DNA of 64,000 nucleotides from CAYWYR01 sp964462685 (GTDB taxonomy: Bacteria > Bacteroidota > Ignavibacteria > Kapaibacteriales > UBA2268): contig CAYWYR010000006.1 of assembly GCA_964462685.1 (NCBI GenBank), positions 62,001 to 126,000 of the forward strand, in the 5' to 3' direction. Made by a program: the position numbers and the translations under genes. The notes beneath the pieces were generated by a model. That model was given only the letters and a program-made list of their open reading frames with translations, made no database searches and was not told the origin of the DNA. Positions 24,315 through 32,321 of this stretch are shown here, piece by piece (positions within the stretch are counted from its first letter, which is position 1; each line of letters begins with the position of its first letter).

Positions 24315-26438
24315 ATGTTTATTTTGATCTTAAACCTTATAGATATAGCTTTTCATTCAATAACTTTTAGGCTTGCTCTATTTTCGGCGATAGCTTTTAA
24401 CAGCTACCAGATAGAATCGCAGGAAAGGACTGAATATCTGCGTATTCAATTTGCTGACAAAGGTATTTACGGTAATTCAATCGATACTGAGGCCGAATAT
24501 CAAATCGCCTTAAGCCAACTTAGCCAAAGCACGATAAAAAGGCGGATTCTGCAATACGATTATCTAAAAAGTGATAGCAGGGTAGCGAGCTTCGAAGATT
24601 TACCAGTTAGCGATGAATATATAGATAATATTATTCAAATGGGTGGGGAGTATGAAGTAAGCTCCCGGTGGTATAATTATGCGGTTTTTGGTTTTGTAGG
24701 GGATCGAGATAGCCTAATCGAAATTATTGCGAACCTTGATTTTACTGATCGAGTTGAGTGGATAGGCCAGCCATTGGGCGTAGGCGGTATTGAGGAAATA
24801 CAAGTTGATTCAGTCACAGATCAGCATCACCTATTGAGTGGTTGTGATTCCACTTTAGCTTATCGTTTCTCTACCAATCAGCTTAGCCGGCTTCAGATAA
24901 TGGATCTGCATAAAAAAGGATGGGCTGGGCAAGGCGTTAATATCGCTTTGATTGATAACGGATTTATAACTACCCATGATGATATTCAGCATATTTTGCT
25001 AAATGATGTCTATGATTTTATCCAAAGAGATGAGACGGTAAGCAATCAGGAAGGGGACGCTGATAATCAAGATGATCACGGTACTTATGTTCTCGGTACT
25101 ATCGCCGCTTTTCATCCAGGTGTATTTATAGGCTCAGCACCACTAGCCACTTTTTCTTTATACAAGACTGAAGTCATGCAATCCGAAACTCCTCTGGAAG
25201 TAGAATACCTTATTGCAGCTATTGAAAGAGCGGAGCGTACCGGGGCTGATATAATTTCTGTGTCACTGGGTTACCGTTACTTCGATCAGCCTTTTGATGA
25301 ATTTGAGACTGAAGATCTGGATGGAATTACTGTAGGCGCTTCCATCGCTTTTGATAGAGCCTCTGATCTTGGGGTTATATGTGTTTCGAGTGCTGGTAAT
25401 AGCGGCGATACCCAAACTACCATAGGTAGCCCCGCCGATTCAAGAAAAGGTATTGCTGTAGGCGCATTGAATAGCTCTCACACACGAAATACAAGCTTTT
25501 CATCTTTTGGGCCAACTGCTGACGGCCGGCCAAAGCCAGATATTTTCGCTCAGGGAAGTAGGGTTACCACTATCAGTCCATTCAATAACACATCGTATTC
25601 TCAAGTAAACGGCACATCATTTTCAGCTCCCATAGTTGCTGGTCTTTTGGCTAGTATGATGTCCTCTATGCCCGATATAGCCCCCGATAGCCTGAAAAAA
25701 GTATTTCTCAATAGCCAGGGCGATATGCGTTATGGTAGAGATAGTGTTGCAGGTTATCCGCTTGTATATGATGCTTCTTCCGACGTAAGGCCAGTGCCGA
25801 CTATCCCGATGTACTATGATCTGTATGAGGATGGAATCAAATACAGAAGGTTCTTTATCCAATATGATGAAAGTCAATTTGAAAGTATAGATGACATTCT
25901 GCAGAGACTACAGATTTTAGATCCGGATAACAATCCAGAAACTTTTTATCTTAAGCGATATTTCGATAGTGGGATTTTTTACTGCGACATAGATAAAAGC
26001 AAGTATGGAGACTCTGTATATGTTGCTTTGGATCTGTCTGATGTTCACAGGCCGAATAGATTGATTTACCATGCCTATGCAAACCAGACAATTAACAGTG
26101 ATTTTACATTATGCGAATTAGAGCTACCTGATTTGAGCGATGTATCACCGGAAGCATTTTTAGATAATTTTAATCAGCCGTTTGATATAAAGTTCTTTGC
26201 ACACTTCAGAAGTGATTCAGATCTGGAAATTCTTTATCAGTTCTCGGCATCCGCAAATGTAAGCTTCGCCTTGCATGATGTGAACGGCAAACTTATATCA
26301 AAAGAAGAGAGATTAATCGGGAATGGTGTAGACAAGCTAACTCTCGGAAATTTCAATACGCTGGCAATAGGTAATTACTTCTTGCAGTATAGGGTAGGGG
26401 AAAGCCAACTAGAAACAATAATTATCCCCAAAAGATAA
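24315..26438 (+). CDS. Exported subtilisin-like serine protease (S8) with type IX sorting domain
   Basis: A 707-residue secreted protease. An N-terminal hydrophobic segment (LALFSAIAFNS) acts as signal. Residues ~35-165 look like an inhibitor-type propeptide. The S8 catalytic domain has Asp 214 in 'VNIALIDNGF' (DNG rather than the common DTG/DSG), His 255 in 'DDHGTYVLG', the oxyanion Asn in 'SSAGNSG' (~362) and Ser 435 in 'NGTSFSAPIVAG', so the triad is complete. A beta-rich domain of ~150 residues follows. The last ~70 residues ('FALHDVNGKLISKEERL' to 'YFLQYRVGESQLETIIIPKR') match the type A C-terminal domain read by the type IX secretion system. No T9SS machinery genes lie in the window. 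Cell-surface or released location is therefore inferred. Confidence 0.92.
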   Translation: MFILILNLIDIAFHSITFRLALFSAIAFNSYQIESQERTEYLRIQFADKGIYGNSIDTEAEYQIALSQLSQSTIKRRILQYDYLKSDSRVASFEDLPVSDEYIDNIIQMGGEYEVSSRWYNYAVFGFVGDRDSLIEIIANLDFTDRVEWIGQPLGVGGIEEIQVDSVTDQHHLLSGCDSTLAYRFSTNQLSRLQIMDLHKKGWAGQGVNIALIDNGFITTHDDIQHILLNDVYDFIQRDETVSNQEGDADNQDDHGTYVLGTIAAFHPGVFIGSAPLATFSLYKTEVMQSETPLEVEYLIAAIERAERTGADIISVSLGYRYFDQPFDEFETEDLDGITVGASIAFDRASDLGVICVSSAGNSGDTQTTIGSPADSRKGIAVGALNSSHTRNTSFSSFGPTADGRPKPDIFAQGSRVTTISPFNNTSYSQVNGTSFSAPIVAGLLASMMSSMPDIAPDSLKKVFLNSQGDMRYGRDSVAGYPLVYDASSDVRPVPTIPMYYDLYEDGIKYRRFFIQYDESQFESIDDILQRLQILDPDNNPETFYLKRYFDSGIFYCDIDKSKYGDSVYVALDLSDVHRPNRLIYHAYANQTINSDFTLCELELPDLSDVSPEAFLDNFNQPFDIKFFAHFRSDSDLEILYQFSASANVSFALHDVNGKLISKEERLIGNGVDKLTLGNFNTLAIGNYFLQYRVGESQLETIIIPKR

Positions 26439-26453
26439 AAAATAAGATTTCTG

Positions 26454-26485
26454 TTTGGATTTGTCGGATCATCTACCTAATTTTG
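26454..26485 (+). promoter_or_regulatory. Bacteroidota-type promoter of the tRNA pair
   Basis: TTTG (26454-26457), a 20-nt spacer, then TAATTTTG (26478-26485). This fits the TTTG/TAnnTTTG consensus of Bacteroidota housekeeping promoters closely. Transcription should begin near 26492, about 47 nt before tRNA-Ala. Confidence 0.7.
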
Positions 26486-26538
26486 TTCTCTCTTTTAAGG
26501 CGGTCATGTCAAAACAAGAGTAATTCCAGTAAACATAA

Positions 26539-26611
<73 letters not shown>

Positions 26612-26631
26612 CAATAAAGAGAAATATATTT

Positions 26632-26706
26632 GGGGTTGTAGCTCAGCTTGGTTAGAGCGCCAGTCTGTCACACTGGAGGTCGCGAGTTCGATCCTCGTCA
26701 GCCCCG
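26632..26706 (+). tRNA. tRNA-Asp (anticodon GTC)
   Basis: 75 nt cloverleaf: acceptor GGGGTTG/CAGCCCC with one G-U pair, anticodon stem CCAGT/ACTGG with loop CTGTCAC, T-arm GCGAG-TTCGATC-CTCGT. The discriminator base is G, as expected for tRNA-Asp. CCA is not encoded. It follows tRNA-Ala after 20 bp, in one transcript. Confidence 0.97.
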
Positions 26707-26714
26707 CTCCCATA

Positions 26715-26748
26715 AAGCCTATTCTATTTTAGAATCGGCTTTTTTTTT
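26715..26748 (+). terminator. Intrinsic terminator of the tRNA pair
   Basis: Stem AAGCC-T-ATTC / GAAT-C-GGCTT with one internal mismatch and a 7-nt loop, followed by nine T. Confidence 0.88.
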
Positions 26749-26785
26749 GTTCCCTTGATATTAATGCATTATATACTTTTTATCA

Positions 26786-27952
26786 TCAGAACCATTTCTT
26801 GTACTCATTTATTAGTTTTTCTGCCCCCACAACATAAATGTTTTCTTCTATTGGGAATTCGTCATCCCCGGGTGTGACGATCAAATTAATAGGGGAATTG
26901 ATATCCTTAAATGCCTGCCGGTTACCTTTTGTTAGTTTAGGTGCTGATGAATATTTTATTTCTATCGATACTTTAGGTTTGAAACCTTGAAGTAAAACCA
27001 AATCGATTTCAGCGCCTTGTTGGGTTCGATAAAAGAAATACCGATATTTGTCTTGCAGTATCGATATTATCTGGTCAATAACATATCCTTCCCAAGAATT
27101 GCCGATAATAGTATTCCCAGCCAGTTCATCATATGATTGAATATTCAACAGATGATGTAATACCCCTGAATCTCTGATATATACTTTAGGGCTCTTGACT
27201 AGTCTTTTCTTCAGATTTGTTTCGTACGGCATGAGCATACGGATTATGAATGCTTCACTCAGAAAATCAATATATCGCTTTGCCGTTGGGTTACTCACTC
27301 CTAATGCTCTCGATAATCTTGTGACTTCTAAAAGATTACCGTGTTGGCTTGCTAATAGTTGCCATAGTTTATAATTGAGAGTAGGATTTATATTTAGACC
27401 CAATCTTATAAGGTCCCTTTCTATATAAGTCTTGATATAGTTTTTATGCCATCTATATATCTGTTCGGGTGTATTGGCTTGTAACGCATCAGGAAAGCCG
27501 CCATTTATCCAGTGATGGTTTTGGGCATAACTATCGCTGATCTCTAAGTAATTGAATGGCGTGAGTTCTTTATAAGCTATTCTGCCAGCTAACGATTCAG
27601 ATGAATCCCTTATTAAATCTGGGCTTGCCGATCCAGTTAAGATAAATCTACCGGGTTTTCTATTAGCATCGATTTCGCTCCTCAGGATGGGGAACAAGGA
27701 TTTGTCCCTTTGTATTTCGTCTATTATGATGCATGAGTCTCTGTTTTGCTCAAAATATAACTGTGGCTCAGAAAGCTTTAACTGATCTCTTGGGCTCTCT
27801 AAATCAAGATATACTACATTTTTAAGCATCATCTTAGATAAGATTTCCTTTACTAATGTAGTTTTGCCTACCTGTCTGGGCCCGATAACTCCTAAGGCGG
27901 GGAATTGTGTTAGTATTTCTGCACATTCATCTGCTATTTGTCTATTTATCAT
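26786..27952 (-). CDS. DUF4143 AAA+ ATPase with C-terminal PD-(D/E)XK-like domain
   Basis: P-loop ATPase with Walker A 'GVIGPRQVGKTTLVKE', Walker B 'SCIIIDEIQRD' and sensor 'RFILTGSASPDL'. A winged-helix segment ('LEVTRLSRALGVSNPTAKRYIDFL') follows. The DUF4143 end has 'GNSWEGYVIDQI', 'FYRTQQGAEIDLVL' and 'VSIEIKYSSAPKLTKG', a nuclease-like E...D...ExK arrangement. These proteins are common accessory genes in Bacteroidota. Their role is not established; defence or DNA-repair roles have been suggested only from domain content. I chose ATG 27952, which gives the family's usual 'MINRQIADE' opening; ATG 27967 adds five residues. A large palindrome lies immediately upstream (27971-28009). The gene stands alone. 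Confidence 0.9.
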   Translation of the reverse strand: MINRQIADECAEILTQFPALGVIGPRQVGKTTLVKEILSKMMLKNVVYLDLESPRDQLKLSEPQLYFEQNRDSCIIIDEIQRDKSLFPILRSEIDANRKPGRFILTGSASPDLIRDSSESLAGRIAYKELTPFNYLEISDSYAQNHHWINGGFPDALQANTPEQIYRWHKNYIKTYIERDLIRLGLNINPTLNYKLWQLLASQHGNLLEVTRLSRALGVSNPTAKRYIDFLSEAFIIRMLMPYETNLKKRLVKSPKVYIRDSGVLHHLLNIQSYDELAGNTIIGNSWEGYVIDQIISILQDKYRYFFYRTQQGAEIDLVLLQGFKPKVSIEIKYSSAPKLTKGNRQAFKDINSPINLIVTPGDDEFPIEENIYVVGAEKLINEYKKWF

Positions 27953-27970
27953 GGACAAAAATATCAATCT

Positions 27971-28009
27971 TCCATGAAATATTAAAGATCATCTTTAAAA
28001 TTTCATGGA
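27971..28009. repeat. 19-1-19 palindrome upstream of the DUF4143 gene
   Basis: Left arm TCCATGAAATATTAAAGAT (27971-27989), one central base, right arm ATCTTTAAAATTTCATGGA (27991-28009). The arms pair at 18 of 19 positions. It is 4 bp from ATG 27967 and 19 bp from ATG 27952, and has no T-tract, so it is not an intrinsic terminator. It may be an operator, an mRNA hairpin over the start region, or a cruciform. Confidence 0.9.
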
Positions 28010-28048
28010 TAATACTATTCAATTCATCATCAATTCATTATTTTGGTC

Positions 28049-28083
28049 AAAAAAAAAGCCTGAAAGTATTTTGCTTTCAGGCT
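28049..28083 (-). terminator. Intrinsic terminator of the P5C dehydrogenase gene
   Basis: On the minus strand a stem AGCCTGAAAG / CTTTCAGGCT with a 7-nt loop is followed by nine T (seen as A at 28049-28057 on the plus strand). It lies 38 bp after the stop at 28121. Confidence 0.92.
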
Positions 28084-28120
28084 GGCTGTATCATTAAAAT
28101 GCGATTTGAAGTATTTCTAT

Positions 28121-29713
28121 TTAAGCATTCATTTTGTGTGTAATGTTTGTAGCTACCGATTTACCCTGCATGAACAGAAGTAGATAATCGCGAGAGCCAG
28201 CTTTAGAATCTGTACCGGACATATTAAAGCCACCGAACGGATGAACATCAACCAAAGCACCTGTACATTTTCTGTTCAGATATAGGTTACCGCAATGAAG
28301 TTCACGTCTTCCGCGCTCTAGTTTCTCTGGATTGTTCGTAATAAGTCCGCCGGTTAAGCCGTACTTAGTACCATTGAATATCTCGATTCCGTGGTCAAAA
28401 TCTTTAGATTTAATAAGAGCAAGTACCGGACCGAATATCTCTTCTTGGGCAATTGTATCGTTTTCGTCTCTGGTCTCTATTATAGTAGGCTCGATAAACC
28501 AGCCGTTACCTTCGGCTTTGCCACCGCCAAGCAATAGCTTGCCCTCTGATTTGCCTTTTTCGATATAGTCAAGTATTGAGTTATATGCTGATTCAGAGAT
28601 TACAGCGCCCATGTGTTTGTCTTCGTTAGGGTCACCTTGAGAGATTTCTTTTGTTAGTTCGATTACTCGGTCAACTACTTGGTCGTAAACTTTTTCATCG
28701 ATGATAGCTCTGGAGCATGCTGAACATTTTTGGCCTTGGAAACCAAAAGCAGCTGCTACTATGGACTTAGCGGATAGTTCAATATCTGCTTCGCTATCGA
28801 TAAGCATCGCGTCCTTGCCGCCCATTTCAGCTACAACGCGTTTTAGCCATATCTGACCTTCGTTTACTTTGGCAGCTCTTTCATAAATTCTATTTCCTAC
28901 TTCCATCGAGCCAGTGAAGGAGATGAATCTTGTTTTTGGATGATCTACTAGATAATCACCTGCTTCGGCACCAGAAGCTACTAAGAAGTTGAGAACACCG
29001 TCTGGCAGGCCTAGCTCTTGCAATATCTCAGCAAACAGCCATCCCATCATAGGGGTCTCAGATGATGGTTTAAGAACCACGGTATTTCCAGATACGATAG
29101 CTGCTGCTGTCATACCAACCAATATAGCAAATGGGAAATTCCAAGGCGGAATAACTACTCCGACACCAAGTGGTATGTAGAAGTATTCATTTTTTTCGCC
29201 TTCCTGCCCAGTCAGAGGTTGATTCTCAGAGTAGCGAAGAGCTTCTCTTGCATAGAACTCAAGAAAATCAATAGCTTCGGCCGTATCGGCATCAGCTTCA
29301 GTAAAGTTCTTGCCAGCTTCGTTTATCATCCATGCATTTACTTCAAAACGTCTTTCTTTTATTATAGCTGCCGCTTTGAAAAAATAATCGGCTCGTTCTT
29401 CGGCTGGTACGTTTTTCCATGATTTGAAAGCTTCTTGAGCGGCCTGCATAGCTTTTTCAGCGTCTTCCTTACCGGATTTCTGGAAAGTACCGATAAGGGT
29501 ATCTTTATCGCTCGGCGAGTAGGATTTAGTTTTCCTATCTGTAGTTACTTTTTCGCCACCTATAATATTAGGATATTCTTTGCCAAACTGCTCTTTGACT
29601 TTAGCGATCGCTTCTTTTTGCTTTCTTGAGTTTTCTTCGATTGAAAAATCTAGAACCTCACAGTTCTGGAATTTTTCCATTCTTACCTCTGGGATTGATT
29701 TAATTTTTGACAA
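28121..29713 (-). CDS. pruA: L-glutamate gamma-semialdehyde (1-pyrroline-5-carboxylate) dehydrogenase
   Basis: Oxidises glutamate semialdehyde to glutamate with NAD+, the second step of proline catabolism. The 530-residue aldehyde dehydrogenase has 'VVIPPWNFPFAILVGM', 'GNTVVLKPSSETP', 'FISFTGSMEVGNRIYERAAKV', the general-base Glu in 'VVAEMGGKDA' and the catalytic Cys in 'FGFQGQKCSACSRAI'. 'EEIFGPVLA' and a C-terminal 'HPFGGFNMSGTDSKAGSRDYLLLFMQ' complete it. Wording and length fit the stand-alone RocA/PruA form. No proline dehydrogenase gene is adjacent. ATG 29680 (Met 12) is an alternative start. Confidence 0.94.
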   Translation of the reverse strand: MSKIKSIPEVRMEKFQNCEVLDFSIEENSRKQKEAIAKVKEQFGKEYPNIIGGEKVTTDRKTKSYSPSDKDTLIGTFQKSGKEDAEKAMQAAQEAFKSWKNVPAEERADYFFKAAAIIKERRFEVNAWMINEAGKNFTEADADTAEAIDFLEFYAREALRYSENQPLTGQEGEKNEYFYIPLGVGVVIPPWNFPFAILVGMTAAAIVSGNTVVLKPSSETPMMGWLFAEILQELGLPDGVLNFLVASGAEAGDYLVDHPKTRFISFTGSMEVGNRIYERAAKVNEGQIWLKRVVAEMGGKDAMLIDSEADIELSAKSIVAAAFGFQGQKCSACSRAIIDEKVYDQVVDRVIELTKEISQGDPNEDKHMGAVISESAYNSILDYIEKGKSEGKLLLGGGKAEGNGWFIEPTIIETRDENDTIAQEEIFGPVLALIKSKDFDHGIEIFNGTKYGLTGGLITNNPEKLERGRRELHCGNLYLNRKCTGALVDVHPFGGFNMSGTDSKAGSRDYLLLFMQGKSVATNITHKMNA

Positions 29714-29884
29714 AAAACTATTTGAAGTCAGGTGCTAGCATTGTTAAAGATTAAAGTATAATATCTTTAGATAATGCTTATTCTATTTTTGCAATATAAG
29801 CCTCAAAAAGGCAAAAGCTATATAAGTGGAAAATACAGATTTCAAATTTGATATGGTATTATCCAGAGCTAGTTTATCTTATGC

Positions 29885-30322
29885 TCAGACTAATACTTCA
29901 TCGTCGGCATCCACAAGGTAGAATCTATCTATGTGTATCTCAAATACATCCCCGTTTTCCTTCACCATCTTGAATGAGCCTTCCATAGTCCCCCAAGGGG
30001 TATCCAGCGGGCAGTAACTTGAATAGGAGAATGTATCGCCAGGCTTAAACTCAGGGGAATATCCCACTACGCCGGGCCCTTCCACTCTTTCCTCATTGCC
30101 TTCGGCATCGATTATCAACCACTTGCGGGATAACAGCTTAGCCCATTTATCGCTTTCGTTGATTATGGTAATATTATACTCAAACAGGTATTTCGTATCG
30201 CTGTTAAAAGTATCAGGATTGATGGGTAATGGGTTTACAACAACTCGAAAACCTTCGGTAAGCGCTACCGATCCTTTGTCATTAACAGAGTATTTTGTTT
30301 TCCTGTAACTTTCCTTTGTCAT
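29885..30322 (-). CDS. apaG: ApaG family protein (DUF525)
   Basis: A 145-residue single-domain protein with a fibronectin-III-like fold. The core 'RVEGPGVVGYSPEFKPGDTFSYSS' is the ApaG signature, followed by 'LDTPWGTMEGSFKM'. E. coli ApaG is linked to Co2+/Mg2+ homeostasis, but the biochemical role is unsettled. It stands alone here, between intergenic gaps of 171 and 191 bp that contain no recognisable gene. No ksgA or apaH neighbour is present. Confidence 0.92.
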   Translation of the reverse strand: MTKESYRKTKYSVNDKGSVALTEGFRVVVNPLPINPDTFNSDTKYLFEYNITIINESDKWAKLLSRKWLIIDAEGNEERVEGPGVVGYSPEFKPGDTFSYSSYCPLDTPWGTMEGSFKMVKENGDVFEIHIDRFYLVDADDEVLV

Positions 30323-30513
30323 AGCTTAGCCGTAATTTTACATCTGTTATTACGTTCGTATATCATATTCATTATAGGTTTTTCGATAAAGTATTCGGAA
30401 GCTATATAATCAAAATCTTTAACCTCTGAATTTTAATCAAAAGCTCCAACCAATCCAAACTCTCCAAAGAGGAATCTACTCAGGCTAAAAGAAACGCTAT
30501 TCTCACCGAACCT

Positions 30514-31821
30514 ATGTGGCCATTAACCTGGAAGCAGTCCCTTCCGGGGATTCTCGGTATGCTGATGTTCGGTATCAACGCTTTTGTTGATGCTATTTTT
30601 ATCGGTCGAGCTATAGGGGAGACTGCACTGGCTGGCGTATCTTTGGTTTTCCCGCTCACCAGTTTCGTTTTTGGCCTTTCATCTCTGGTAGGTATCGGTG
30701 TATCATCCTACCTGTCAATATTGTTGGGGGAGGGTGATTATAAGAAGGCATCACGAATACCATCGATAGCACTTACTCTTTCGCTGCTTTTATCATTGAT
30801 ACCACTTAGTGCCGGGGTTTTCTTCCCCGATCAGATTATATCTCTTATGGGTGGTAGCGGTGAAATACTCGAGCTAGGCGTGGAATATTTTACCTTAAGG
30901 ATGTACTTAGCATTTTTCGTGATCTACGGTGTCTCCTCAAATATGCTTATAAGGGCCGAAGGGAAAATGGCAACGGCTATGTGGCTTGCATCCACGGGCA
31001 TTATAGTAAACCTTATCTGTAATTACATTTTTATAGTCGAAATGGATATGGGGGTTTCCGGGGCAGCCCATGCAACCAATATTGGGATGGTGGCATATTC
31101 AGTAGCTAATACTCTATACTATATTCTCAACAAATCAAGCTATCCGATATCCAAGAGACTAATCTATCTTAAATCGAAGATTGTAAAGCGTGTTTTCTCC
31201 GTAGGTTCACCATCAATCATACAGTCCACTATGCAACTTGTACAGCAGGCATTGATATTCAACCTACTCGGTATATATGGAGATGAATCCGATATTGCTT
31301 TTTATGGCGTAGTTGGAAGATTGTTCCTTGTAGCTCTGATACCTGTATTCGGTATGGTCAGGAGCGTTCAGCCTATATTCGGGATTAATTACGGGGCACA
31401 AAAATATGATCGGGTAAGATCGGCAAATACAACATTTACTGTCGGGGGGCTAATGCTGATGGGGGTTATCGGTACGTTTATGCTTCTATTCCCGGAGGCT
31501 GCGGTATCGGCTATGGTGCCGGAACTCGTAATGGACAGTGACAAGGTCTTCCTGTTTAGGTTAGTGATGTTCATAGTACCGCTACTTCCATTCATATTTA
31601 TGACAGTAGTGCTCAACCAATCGATTTCCGACGGACGAATAGCTGTAGGTATCACTATACTCCGGCAGGTTCTCATCTTTATTCCTCTACTTTTCTTGTT
31701 TACATATATGAGCGGAGTGGCAGGGGTTTACTACACAATATTCACTACAGAGCTTCTGGTTGTAATCATATCTATCTGGCTTACTCGTTACCAGTTAAAA
31801 AACATAAGGGTAAATAACTGA
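30514..31821 (+). CDS. MATE family efflux transporter
   Basis: Cation-coupled multidrug or metabolite exporter of the inner membrane, 435 residues and about 12 helices in two homologous halves. Half 1 starts 'LPGILGMLMFGINAFVDAIFIGR' with 'GETALAGVSLVFPL', and half 2 'IIQSTMQLVQQALIFNLLG' with 'FYGVVGRLFLVALIPVFGM' and 'GINYGAQKYDRV'. The Asp in 'NAFVDAIF' corresponds to a conserved membrane acid. It looks closer to the bacterial/archaeal DinF-like branch (inference). The frame is open for 28 codons upstream to a TGA at 30427, encoding 'RNAILTEP', which also looks MATE-like, but there is no common start codon there. ATG 30514 has no ribosome binding site. DoxX follows immediately. Confidence 0.9.
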   Translation: MWPLTWKQSLPGILGMLMFGINAFVDAIFIGRAIGETALAGVSLVFPLTSFVFGLSSLVGIGVSSYLSILLGEGDYKKASRIPSIALTLSLLLSLIPLSAGVFFPDQIISLMGGSGEILELGVEYFTLRMYLAFFVIYGVSSNMLIRAEGKMATAMWLASTGIIVNLICNYIFIVEMDMGVSGAAHATNIGMVAYSVANTLYYILNKSSYPISKRLIYLKSKIVKRVFSVGSPSIIQSTMQLVQQALIFNLLGIYGDESDIAFYGVVGRLFLVALIPVFGMVRSVQPIFGINYGAQKYDRVRSANTTFTVGGLMLMGVIGTFMLLFPEAAVSAMVPELVMDSDKVFLFRLVMFIVPLLPFIFMTVVLNQSISDGRIAVGITILRQVLIFIPLLFLFTYMSGVAGVYYTIFTTELLVVIISIWLTRYQLKNIRVNN

Positions 31822-31822
31822 T

Positions 31823-32221
31823 ATGCTAAACAAACTACAGAATACTGATTTAGCGGCACTCATGATCAGAATTATATTCGGTGGGCTGATGCTTGTAAAC
31901 CATGGCTGGGGTAAATTTGATAAAATCTCCTCAGGAAATCTCGGGTTCCCTGATCCCTTAGGTATAGGTTCGGAGATATCGCTTTATCTCGCTGTCTTTT
32001 CCGAAGTGATATGTGCAGCACTGGTAACTGTAGGCTTATTTACGAGAGCCGCCACGATACCTTTGGTTTTTACAATGGGTGTGGCTTTTTTCGTGGTTCA
32101 CGGCGGTGATGCTTTCGCTGAGAAAGAGTCATCTTTCATGTACCTGCTCGGATATTTGGCAATAATATTCATTGGCCCAGGTAAATACTCTATGGATAGA
32201 GCTTTCAGAAAGAAAATGTAG
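31823..32221 (+). CDS. DoxX family membrane protein
   Basis: A 132-residue, four-helix inner-membrane protein. The family signature is 'LMIRIIFGGLMLVNHGWGKF' in helix 1, a Gly/Pro-rich loop 'GFPDPLGIGSEIS', then 'LAVFSEVICAALVTVGLFTR' and a C-terminal 'SFMYLLGYLAIIFIGPGKYS'. DoxX proteins are linked to redox and thiol stress in some bacteria; biochemical role is not firm. It starts 1 bp after the MATE stop, so the two are very likely co-transcribed and perhaps coupled. Confidence 0.88.
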   Translation: MLNKLQNTDLAALMIRIIFGGLMLVNHGWGKFDKISSGNLGFPDPLGIGSEISLYLAVFSEVICAALVTVGLFTRAATIPLVFTMGVAFFVVHGGDAFAEKESSFMYLLGYLAIIFIGPGKYSMDRAFRKKM

Positions 32222-32321
32222 TTCAATATAGCTGATAATGATTCTTTAGCTTTGCAAATTGAACCTTTTATACTATTATAGTAATCTGAATCTTCTCTCT
32301 CACCAAGCTTTATTTTAGAAA

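Noticed and set aside
29714..30513. Regulatory RNA or riboswitch around apaG
   Set aside because: The flanks are AT-rich with no stable conserved structure or terminator that I can identify.
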